DNA of 64,000 bases from Streptomyces gardneri (lineage in GTDB: Bacteria > Actinomycetota > Actinomycetes > Streptomycetales > Streptomycetaceae), in the NCBI RefSeq assembly GCF_006539185.1, contig NZ_BJMN01000015.1:124001-188000 (forward strand), in the 5' to 3' direction. The position numbers and the translations under genes were made by a program. Below the pieces are notes generated by a model. That model searched no databases. It was not told the DNA's origin and saw only the letters and a list, made by a program, of their open reading frames with translations. How positions within the stretch are numbered: the first letter of the stretch is position 1; each line of letters opens with the position of its first letter. Shown one piece after another: positions 16,693-24,105 of the stretch.

Positions 16693-17891
16693 CCCGCCTC
16701 GACATCTCCATCCTCCCGCCACACCCCCCAAGCGCCGGCTACGACAGGTCCCTGGCACGCGGCAGCATCGCCGACGACTTCCAGCGCCGCCTGGAGCCCG
16801 CCCGCTTCAACCCCGCCTTCTTCACCGCGCTCACCACGCGGATCGAGCAGGCGCTCGCGATCACGCCGGACAACGCCGGGCTCCGCTACCAGCTCGCGTT
16901 CCTCCTCCTCCAGAACAACACCACCCGCCCCGCCATTCAGCGCGCTGCCGACCTCTTGGCCGACACCAGCCACCCCGGCAGCCAACGGCTCCTCCAGCTC
17001 ATCCACGGCATCAAAGCGCGCGCGGCCGCGGCCCCCGAGACAGCCGCCCCCCGTCAGGTTCGACGGGTGAACTGGTCGATCTTCAACCGATGCCCCATGG
17101 CCTGCCGCGGCTGCTACAACGCCTTCGTCGACGAGCAGATCACCTACAAGCAGGCGACCGTCATCGTCGACAAGCTCGCCGGCCACGGCGTGACCGACGT
17201 CGTCATAGCCGGAGGCGACCCGCTGCTGTGGACCCCGATCTTCGACGTCATCGACTACGCGGTCGACGCCGGCCTCAAGATCGCACTCGACACCACCGGC
17301 TACACCCTCACCGAAGACAAGCTTGCCAAGCTCTGCCGCCTGTCTTCCCTCAGGCTTCCCATGGACGGCACCACCCCCGAGATCCAGCGGGCGTTCCGCC
17401 GCAGCAAGGACCCGAACCTCACGGCCGTGTTCACCGAGTCGCTCGACCTGTGCGACCGGACCGGCTACGACAAGGTCCGCATCCACACCGTCGCCTCCAA
17501 GGCGAACATCCACGACCTCGCGGCCATCGCCAACAACATCCTGCCGCGCCCCTCCGTGCGCCAGTGGGTGATCTTCCACTGGTGGGACCGCCGCGCCACC
17601 GAAGCGCTCCGCGACGAACTGCACATCGACGCGGACACCATCCGCACGGAAATCGCAAAGATTCAGGAGAAGCACCCCGGCACCGAGATCCTCCTCGCCG
17701 ACACCGCCATGCGGGAGTTCCTCAACTGGATGGTCCTCAGCAGCGGCCAGGTCGTCACCTTCGCCTCCGGCCCCGACGAGGAATTCATCATCGGCAACCT
17801 TCTCACCGACGACATCGAGACCATCGCCAGCCACCCCGTCCTCGACTACCAGGCCATGGGCCGCGGAGTCCCCGTGACGCCCCGCCAGTGA
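16689..17891 (+). CDS. Radical SAM enzyme with N-terminal extension
   Basis: The 400-aa protein carries a canonical radical SAM motif CPMACRGCYN at residues 135-144 (CX3CX2C), preceded by VNWSIFNR. A glycine-rich VVIAGGDPLLW region for SAM binding follows, then LKIALDTTGYTL and LRLPMDGTTPEIQRAFR. About 115 residues before the motif form a helical extension. There is no obvious C-terminal Cys-rich SPASM cluster. The fold is MoaA-like; the substrate is not evident. It overlaps the previous gene (ATGA) and is followed by a GC-rich hairpin and then a second radical SAM gene. A degraded copy of its residues 207-252 region lies at 20021-20145. Confidence 0.88.
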   Translation: MTRLDISILPPHPPSAGYDRSLARGSIADDFQRRLEPARFNPAFFTALTTRIEQALAITPDNAGLRYQLAFLLLQNNTTRPAIQRAADLLADTSHPGSQRLLQLIHGIKARAAAAPETAAPRQVRRVNWSIFNRCPMACRGCYNAFVDEQITYKQATVIVDKLAGHGVTDVVIAGGDPLLWTPIFDVIDYAVDAGLKIALDTTGYTLTEDKLAKLCRLSSLRLPMDGTTPEIQRAFRRSKDPNLTAVFTESLDLCDRTGYDKVRIHTVASKANIHDLAAIANNILPRPSVRQWVIFHWWDRRATEALRDELHIDADTIRTEIAKIQEKHPGTEILLADTAMREFLNWMVLSSGQVVTFASGPDEEFIIGNLLTDDIETIASHPVLDYQAMGRGVPVTPRQ

Positions 17892-17915
17892 AGACCACCC
17901 AATCCACCCACAAAC

Positions 17916-17949
17916 CTCGCCCCGGCCCGGCATGCTGGGCCGGGGCGAG
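17916..17949 (+). promoter_or_regulatory. Intercistronic GC hairpin between the radical SAM genes
   Basis: CTCGCCCCGGCCC (17916-17928) pairs perfectly with GGGCCGGGGCGAG (17937-17949), a 13-bp stem with an 8-nt loop. It lies between the stop of the first radical SAM gene and the AAGGAG ribosome site (17951-17956) of the second. It may attenuate transcription, stabilise the upstream mRNA or alter translation of the downstream gene. There is no T-tract. Confidence 0.6.
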
Positions 17950-17962
17950 CAAGGAGCAACCG

Positions 17963-18826
17963 ATGACCGTGCTGGACGTAGACCGTCCCTCCGTCGCCTC
18001 GCTCGACTTCCTCTCGCTCGAACTCACCTCCCGCTGCCAGTTCACCTGCCCTAGCCAGTGCTACGCCGAGGCAGGCCCCACCCAGGGCCACGGCAGCATG
18101 ACCGCCGAGGACTGGCACCGGCTCATCGACGAGGCCGCCTCGCTCGGCACGAGCACCGTGCAGTTCATCGGCGGCGAGCCCACCCTGTACCCCGACTTCA
18201 CCCAGCTCGTCGAGCACGCGCTGCGCGCCGGCCTGAACGTCCGCGTCCACTCCAACCTGTACAAGGTCCGCGACGAGCACTGGCCGCTCTTCGAGAGTTC
18301 GCAGGTGAGCGTGGCGACCACCTATCACAGCGACGTCGCCGCCGAGCACGACGCAATCACTGGCCGGGCCGGATCCCACGCCGCGACGCGCGCCGCCATC
18401 GTCAAGGCCGTACGCCGGGGCGTGAAACTGCGGGTCGCCATCGTCGACCACGGTCACGGCCAGAGGGCGGAGCAAGCCCGCGCCGAGATGCAGGCGCTGG
18501 GGGTCACCGCCGCCGTCGACAAAGTCCGCGCCGTCGGGCGCGCCGCCGGTGGCCTAGTGCCGTCCACGTCGGCGCTGTGCGGCCGATGCGGCAACGGCAA
18601 GGCGGCCATCCTGCCGGACGGCCGGGTGGCACCCTGCGAGATCGGCCGCTTCCTGGCGACCGGCAGCGTCCGGGAGACATCGCTTGCATCGGTCCTGGCA
18701 AGCCCCGAGTGGACGCGGGCGCGCGAAAGCGTCCCGGCCCGGACGTCGACGGACCCGTGCGGACCGGACTGCGGCCCCTCGGACGACAGCTCGTCCGGGG
18801 GCGGCTCCTGCCAGCCGATGGCCTGA
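17963..18826 (+). CDS. SPASM-like radical SAM enzyme with CX3CX3C motif
   Basis: The 287-aa protein starts at the ATG with AAGGAG six bases upstream. Its first cluster is C25-QFT-C29-PSQ-C33-Y, i.e. CX3CX3C rather than the canonical CX3CX2C. STVQFIGGEPTLYPDF (GGEP motif, SAM binding) and LNVRVHSNLYKVRDEHW follow. A C-terminal CGRCGNGKAAILPDGRVAPC segment resembles an auxiliary-cluster (SPASM-like) site, then a Ser/Gly/Cys-rich tail with four more Cys. SPASM enzymes usually modify peptides. I recall Streptomyces relatives with the same CPS.CY spacing, so the extra residue is likely a family feature, not an error. No precursor peptide is seen nearby. Confidence 0.85.
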   Translation: MTVLDVDRPSVASLDFLSLELTSRCQFTCPSQCYAEAGPTQGHGSMTAEDWHRLIDEAASLGTSTVQFIGGEPTLYPDFTQLVEHALRAGLNVRVHSNLYKVRDEHWPLFESSQVSVATTYHSDVAAEHDAITGRAGSHAATRAAIVKAVRRGVKLRVAIVDHGHGQRAEQARAEMQALGVTAAVDKVRAVGRAAGGLVPSTSALCGRCGNGKAAILPDGRVAPCEIGRFLATGSVRETSLASVLASPEWTRARESVPARTSTDPCGPDCGPSDDSSSGGGSCQPMA

Positions 18827-18857
18827 GGACAACCGAGAAAGAGGAAGAGGAACGGAC

Positions 18858-20001
18858 GTGGACTGGCAGATACACGCGAAGCGCCTGGCCAACGAAGTCG
18901 CCCGGCCGGGCTCCCACTGGGAGGCCGCCGTCGCCGACACCCCCCGGCACCTCCTCGTGCCCCGCTGGTACGAGAGGGACCCGGCCGTCGGCGGCCGGGT
19001 GGTCCGCGACGGCACGGCCGACCCGCACACGTGGCTCGCCGCTGCCTACAGCGACACCACACTGGTGACGCGGGTCGGGACTTTGCACGCCGACGACGCC
19101 GCACCCGGCACCGTCGTCACCACCGGGGCAGCGACGTCGTCCTCGACGGAGCCAGGCCTCGTCGTAAAGATGTACCGGCACGCGGAGCTCGTCGACGGCT
19201 CCCGCACGCTCGTGACCACAGGAACCGGCTACGGCACCGCCCTGGCCTGCCACCGCCTCGGCCCCGACCTGGTGACAAGCGTCGACATCGACCCCTACCT
19301 CGTCACCACCGCTGCCAACCGGCTCGCCTCCATCGGGCTCCACCCCAAGACCGCCGTCTGCGACCTCACCCAAGGGCCGCTCCCCGGCGAGTACGACCGG
19401 ATCGTGTCCACCGTCTCCGTACCGACCATCCCGGCCGCCTGGCTCCAAGCCCTGCGCCCCGGCGGCCGACTCGTCACCACGATCACCAGCACCGGCCTGA
19501 TCCTCTACGCCGACAAGACCCCGGACGGCGGCGCCGTGGGACGGACCTCCTTCGAGCCGGCCTCCTTCATGGGCCCCCGCCAAGGCGACGACTACGAGGA
19601 GACGGTCCCGCCCTCCGTCTGGAAAGAGGCGAAGAACGCCGACGGCGAGGTGACCACCAGCTGCCATCTACTCGTGTTCGTACCGGAAACCTGGAGCATC
19701 CGCTCCATGCTCCAGCTCCACACTCCCGGCATCGAGCACCGCCACCGGTGGCACCCGGACCGCAGCCACACGGTCTGGATGACCCACCCCGACGGCTCAT
19801 TGGGCCCGCGCCCACGCTGCTGCCCCCCGGGAAGCCCCCACCGTGCACCAGGGCGGCCCACGCCGCCTGTGGGACCCCCTGGAGGACATCCTCGACCGCC
19901 TCAACTGGCTAGGGGAACTTCCCGTATACGGGGCCCGGGTCACCATCACACCCGACGGCGACACCACCCTCACCCGCGGCGGCTGGACGGCCACTGCGTA
20001 G
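18858..20001 (+). pseudogene. PCMT-like SAM methyltransferase, frameshifted near 19800
   Basis: The GTG at 18858 begins VDWQIHAKRLANEVARPGSH, with TPRHLLVPRWYE, SSSTEPGLVVKMYRHAELV and the SAM motif LVTTGTGYGTALACHRLG, then VTSVDIDPYLV. This is a protein-L-isoaspartate methyltransferase-like domain found in peptide-modification clusters. The frame is intact to the segment HPDGS at about 19799. The expected continuation WARAHAAAPREAPTVHQGG, then RRLWDPLEDILDRLNWLGEL and RGGWTATA, is found one base later and ends at TAG 19999-20001. A single extra base at about 19800 explains this. The catalytic core may still be made, so activity loss is likely but not certain; a sequencing error is also possible. 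Confidence 0.75.
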
Positions 20002-20020
20002 CCTCCAGCCCCGTGCCCCG

Positions 20021-20150
20021 GACAAGCTCGGCAAACCCAGCCACCTGCCCATGGACGGCACCACTACCCAGGTCCAGCGGGCCTTCCACCGCAGCAAACC
20101 CTGCCTCCCCCGGGCTTTCACCGAATCACTCGCCCTGGCAAGCCCGGCTT
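20021..20150 (+). pseudogene. Degenerate partial copy of the first radical SAM gene
   Basis: The stretch translates as DKLGKPSHLPMDGTTTQVQR, followed by AFHRSKP and RAFTESLALA. It aligns with residues DKLAKL...LRLPMDGTTPEIQRAFRRSKD...AVFTESLDL of the intact enzyme at about 17316-17450, with small indels and about 75% identity by eye. No radical SAM cluster is present. It is evidence of a past tandem duplication or exchange in this operon. The following 260 bases to 20413 hold nothing I recognise. Confidence 0.75.
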
Positions 20151-20413
20151 GTACCGGCACCTCGCATAGGGCACTACGACGCCGGCCACCGCGTGAACGA
20201 AGCACAGCCGCTTCCTTGGGCGCAGCATCCCCTGCCAGGGGCGGGGTGACGCGGTAGGGACGTTCGTCGGTCGAACTCGATCAGAAGTGACCCTCGCCTC
20301 TCCATCTTTCGGAGGTCTTTGATCTCTGGGGGAGAACAGGGGCAGGTGGGCCGTCAGGGAGGTGAAAGGCGCGCATCCCACGCGTTGCCTCCAGAGCGAA
20401 ACCGGAGAACGAC

Positions 20414-20830
20414 TCACATGACGTGGTCCATGGACTGGGCTGGCCTCGTCCCGGCCGCCGCTGCCGTTGTTGCATATCGCAGCCGTCGCGGTGCAGGCGT
20501 ACTGGGACCGGCGGCGCACGGCAGGGCGGTGCCCGCCGCTTCGTGCGACGGGTGGGGGTCGGTGCGGCGGCACTGCGGGCTGGAGCACGGCATCAGGAAG
20601 GCGACGCAGGCGTCCGTGCCGAGCCCGACCATGTAGGCGTTGCGGCGGGGGGCCGGCGCCCGGCCAGGGCCCGAAGTCTTGCGTCGGATGCCGCTGCGCC
20701 GGATGCGGTTCGACGGTGACGCCGTTGGCGCGCGCCCAGGCGTCGGCTAGGGAGTCGGCACCGTCCGGGCAGTGGCCGTGGACGAAGGTGATGGTGCTGC
20801 TGCCACTGGAACAACAGGTAGTAGCCGAGG
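20414..20830 (-). pseudogene. YspA/DUF2493-type SLOG protein, truncated and frameshifted
   Basis: In the minus strand, one frame reads STITFVHGHCPDGADSLADA and WARANGVTVEPHPA. A second frame reads NAYMVGLGTDACVAFLMPCS, then RRTDPHPSHEAAGTA and RLRYATTAAAAG. Together they form the DUF2493/YspA SLOG-family protein (VHG.C.GAD.LA..WA...G......HPA, then RN..MV..GAD.C.AFL). The N-terminal strand is replaced by an IS5 fragment near 20835 and at least one frameshift lies near 20660. This is a broken nucleotide-binding-fold gene. Confidence 0.6.
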
Positions 20831-20837
20831 ATGGCAT

Positions 20838-20959
20838 GGATACACGACCCCGTTGAGGACCGTCCGGTCATCCAGCCGAGGCCGCCCCAGCGCAGGTCGG
20901 GGCAACAGCGGCTTTATGAGTTCCCACTCGGCATCGGACACTTCATGGCGGCGTATCAC
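20838..20959 (-). pseudogene. IS5-family transposase N-terminal fragment
   Basis: The first 40 residues, IRRHEVSDAEWELIKPLLPR, then PALGRPRLDDRTVLNGVVY, are the conserved start of IS5-family transposases. The frame then departs from the family after about 120 bases, at the junction with the YspA remnant. Sequence just upstream (about 20960-20995, containing GATCCGCGAATCAAGATCAC) may be the element's terminal repeat. Confidence 0.75.
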
Positions 20960-21043
20960 GACTCCATGATCCGCGAATCAAGATCACTTTGACGACAGAC
21001 GTAGCGCAGCGGGCGGATCTGCTGGTCAGGCCCGCGTCCCATC

Positions 21044-21102
21044 GACTTCGGCATTGCCCGTGCCTTCGGCGCGAGCACCAAGACCGCCACCGGAAAGCCG
21101 GC
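21044..21102 (+). repeat. Short duplicated piece of the Ser/Thr kinase gene
   Basis: The sequence encoding DFGIARAFGAST.TATGK (the DFG motif region) is nearly identical to 22108-22164 in the downstream kinase gene. It is isolated here, without any other kinase sequence in frame. A second short match, to sequence just before the second kinase start, lies at about 21165-21190. The rest of 21105-21636 has no gene I can support. Confidence 0.7.
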
Positions 21103-21636
21103 AGGCCGCGATGCCGCAGCAGTACCGGGACGGGCGGTCGACCGGCCCGGCGACGTGGCGGCGCACCCCGGAGAACCTGGCACGCCCCGCGAAGTCCACT
21201 CTGGAGGTCGACGCCCTCCGTCGGCGCTTCGATCGGACGCCGCCACCCGAGCCGGAGACCGACGCGGGCACCCCGGCTCAGGTCAGCCATCGGCAGCACC
21301 AGAACCAGGCCAGGGCGGGGGAGTGACGCCCGGACGCTGAGCCGTCCATGACGCCCGCGATGAGCTGCTGGCGATCCTCGCCGAATGCATCTGGGTTGTT
21401 CGCGCACACATGGCGGTGGGCGACCTGGCGGTGGGAGCCGGCCTGGCCCACGCCGCTGCGACGCGCAGCGCTGGTCGGCGCCGGCGAAGGGGTGCCCGAC
21501 GCGGTCCCGCACTCGGAGGTACTCGGCGTTGTCCTCCTCCTCGCCGGGCAGGAGGGCCCTTTCGCAGGCCTTGTTCCGACCCTGCCCCTGTGCTGTCATG
21601 GTCGCCTTGCGACCAGGTGCGGGGGAGGCTGCAGGA

Positions 21637-24027
21637 GTGCTTGGGGGCTTACGGGACGCGTCGCCCCGGGCCGTCGGTCCCTACCGGATCGTCGCCCGGC
21701 TTGGATCGGGTGGCATGGGCGAGGTGTTCCTCGCGGCAGACGAACGGCGGCCACCACAGCGAACCTTCGTCGCGCTGAAGACCGTGCACGGTGACCTCGC
21801 GGACGACGAGGGCTTCCGCTCCCGCTTCCGCCGCGAGATCGAGAGCGGACGGGCGGTGTCCGGCCGGTACACGGCGCGGCTCATCGATGGCGACGCGGAC
21901 GGCGCACCCCCGTGGCTGGCCACCGAGTACGTGCCGGGACCGAACCTGGAGGAAGCAGTCCGCGGCGGCGGTCCGCTGCCGGAGCCGGCGGTGCGCGCCC
22001 TTGGCCGCGGTCTCGTCGCAGCCTTGCGCTCGATCCATCACGCGCGGGTCCTGCACCGCGATCTGAAGCCCGCGAACGTGCTCCTCACGAAGACCGGCCC
22101 CAAGGTCATCGACTTCGGCATCGCCCGTGCCTTCGGCGCGAGCACCATGACCGCCACCGGAAAGATCGTCGGGTCCCCGGGGTTCATGTCACCCGAGCAC
22201 GTGGCGGGCAGCGACCACGTCGTCGCCGCCTCGGACGTCTTCTGCCTCGCCTCGCTGCTCTGTTACGCGGCGATGGGACGCGGCCCGTTCGGCGACGGCC
22301 CCCTTGCCGCCGTCCTGTTCCGCATCGCCCGGGCCGAGGCCGACCTGACAGGGCTTCCGCACGGGCTGCGCGAGGTGCTTTCGCCCTGTCTGGCGCAGGA
22401 TGCATCAAGCCGTCCGGACACGGCGGAGCTGGCCCGCCTTCTCACGGACGAAGATCCCGCGGACACCGACGGCCAGGGAGCGGCGGACGTCACGTGGCCC
22501 GCACACGTGACCCGTGACCTCGCCCGACGCGAAGCCGCACTGCAAGAGCTGGACGTCCGGTTGGGGGACATCGCCGCACCCGGTCTGCACGACCTGCCGA
22601 CCGTGACCGCGCCCCGCCGGGGCGACGCCGTGGGCCGGCGGCAGCGCCGTGGGCCGGCCGTGGCCGTCGCGGCGTCCCTGGCCCTTCTGGCCGGTGCCGG
22701 GCTCGGCGGGACCTACGCGACCGGACGGTGGCCGTGGCCGCAGTCGCCCGGCCGCCCGGAGACCCCCGGGCCGTCCGCCTCACCGTCCGGGGACGGGGAC
22801 GGTACTGCTCCGGCCGCCGCACAGGCTTCGTACGTGGACGAACTCGGCGGCCCCGACCGGGGCAGGACCTTCGACGCCGCGCCCTCGCTGCGCCCTGCGG
22901 GCTGGCAGCCCTGGACCGTGCGCCTCCCCGCGGGCCCCTTGGCCTGTGCCGCCGACCACTCCGTCATGGTGTGCCGGCTCGCGGACGGCAGCACCCAGGC
23001 TCTCCGGCTGAAGGACGGCGCGCGGACCTGGCGGGTCCTGCCGGCGAAGGCCCCAGAACCCGGTGCCGCCGCCACGGGACCCGTCCTCGCCGGCAGCGTG
23101 GTTGTCACCGCCGAGGAAGGCCGGCTCCGGGCCCGTGCGACGGCCGACGGGACGATCCGGTGGGAAAAGCCGCTGTCCGGACGCCCGTTGGGCCGACTGC
23201 TCGGCGTGGACACCACCGTCTACGTCAACCGCGCCGACTCCGACGGCATCCACAGCGACGCGTACGCACTCGCTGACGGCCACCGCCGCTGGACCCGGCT
23301 CGTCGCGGGGAAGACCGGCGGGCAGGCCGAACGGCAGGGCGTCCTCGCCTACGCACCGGACCAGCTCTACGTCAACGGCGAGGAGGGCCTGGCGGCATGG
23401 AGCCCGGCCACGGGGAAGACCCTGCACGAGGCACCCTCCGGCGGGACCGGGTCGGGAGCGCCCGACACCCGGTACTGCCCCGATCCGCGGCTTTCCGCCG
23501 GTCAGCTGGTGTGCCCGGACCCCGACGGGCGGGGGCTCCACTTCCGGGCGGCCGAGGGCCTGACGACGATCTCCTCGAGCGAGCGGTTCCGGCTCGCGGG
23601 GGACGTCGCGGTACGGGACTCCGTGTTCGGTCCCGCCGCCCTGGGCAGCCCCCTGGTAGTCGAACTGCCCGCCGAGAGAAAGGTCGTGCGGGTCCAAGAC
23701 GCGCTTTACAACGGGCTTTCCCAATTAACGACGGTGACCGCGATCCCGCGCGACGACGACGGCCGGCCGGCCCCCCTGGCGCCGCCCGTCGCGATCGGCA
23801 ATCGGATCGTCTACGCGGACAACGCCACCCTTCACGTGGTGCCCCCCGAGGACGAAGGCCGGCCATTCGCGGCACCGGTGCCCGGCGCCCCCGGCAACCG
23901 GGCCGCCGACACCACCCCCGCCCGCCCGGGCACCCGCCGTGCTCCCTCCCTTCTCTCGGTCGGCGGCATCGTCCTGCTCGGCTACTTCGACGGCACCGTC
24001 CGCGCGCAGACCCTTCCGGAGCGCTGA
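21637..24027 (+). CDS. Membrane Ser/Thr protein kinase with PQQ-like extracellular domain
   Basis: I start at the GTG at 21637, which has GGGGGAGG eight bases upstream and gives a start like its paralogue. The 796-aa protein has a eukaryotic-type kinase domain: G-loop GSGGMGEVF (23-31), VALK with K48, HRDLKPAN (140-147) and DFG (159-161), up to about residue 275. A single membrane segment (about 340-360) is followed by a Pro/Ser linker and an external domain with repeated blades of the PQQ/quinoprotein beta-propeller type (ADGTIRWEKPL, YALADGHRRWTRLV, GEEGLAAWSPATGK). Such kinases sense an external ligand. A close paralogue follows after 78 bases. Confidence 0.9.
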   Translation: MLGGLRDASPRAVGPYRIVARLGSGGMGEVFLAADERRPPQRTFVALKTVHGDLADDEGFRSRFRREIESGRAVSGRYTARLIDGDADGAPPWLATEYVPGPNLEEAVRGGGPLPEPAVRALGRGLVAALRSIHHARVLHRDLKPANVLLTKTGPKVIDFGIARAFGASTMTATGKIVGSPGFMSPEHVAGSDHVVAASDVFCLASLLCYAAMGRGPFGDGPLAAVLFRIARAEADLTGLPHGLREVLSPCLAQDASSRPDTAELARLLTDEDPADTDGQGAADVTWPAHVTRDLARREAALQELDVRLGDIAAPGLHDLPTVTAPRRGDAVGRRQRRGPAVAVAASLALLAGAGLGGTYATGRWPWPQSPGRPETPGPSASPSGDGDGTAPAAAQASYVDELGGPDRGRTFDAAPSLRPAGWQPWTVRLPAGPLACAADHSVMVCRLADGSTQALRLKDGARTWRVLPAKAPEPGAAATGPVLAGSVVVTAEEGRLRARATADGTIRWEKPLSGRPLGRLLGVDTTVYVNRADSDGIHSDAYALADGHRRWTRLVAGKTGGQAERQGVLAYAPDQLYVNGEEGLAAWSPATGKTLHEAPSGGTGSGAPDTRYCPDPRLSAGQLVCPDPDGRGLHFRAAEGLTTISSSERFRLAGDVAVRDSVFGPAALGSPLVVELPAERKVVRVQDALYNGLSQLTTVTAIPRDDDGRPAPLAPPVAIGNRIVYADNATLHVVPPEDEGRPFAAPVPGAPGNRAADTTPARPGTRRAPSLLSVGGIVLLGYFDGTVRAQTLPER

Positions 24028-24105
24028 ACCCGCGATCCGTTGCCGACCTGACTCACCACCGACCCCCCGATGCGCCGCCGCATCCCCGGAGAACCTGGAG
24101 TCGTC

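Noticed and set aside
16668..17933. Long minus-strand open frame of 421 codons opposite the first radical SAM gene
   Set aside because: Val/Gly/Asp-rich shadow frame; the plus strand has clear radical SAM motifs and gene overlaps.
18780..18826. Ser/Gly/Cys-rich tail of the second radical SAM protein as a fused precursor peptide
   Set aside because: Attractive, but only about 15 residues, no leader or protease site, and similar Cys-rich tails occur in SPASM-type enzymes; left as part of the enzyme.
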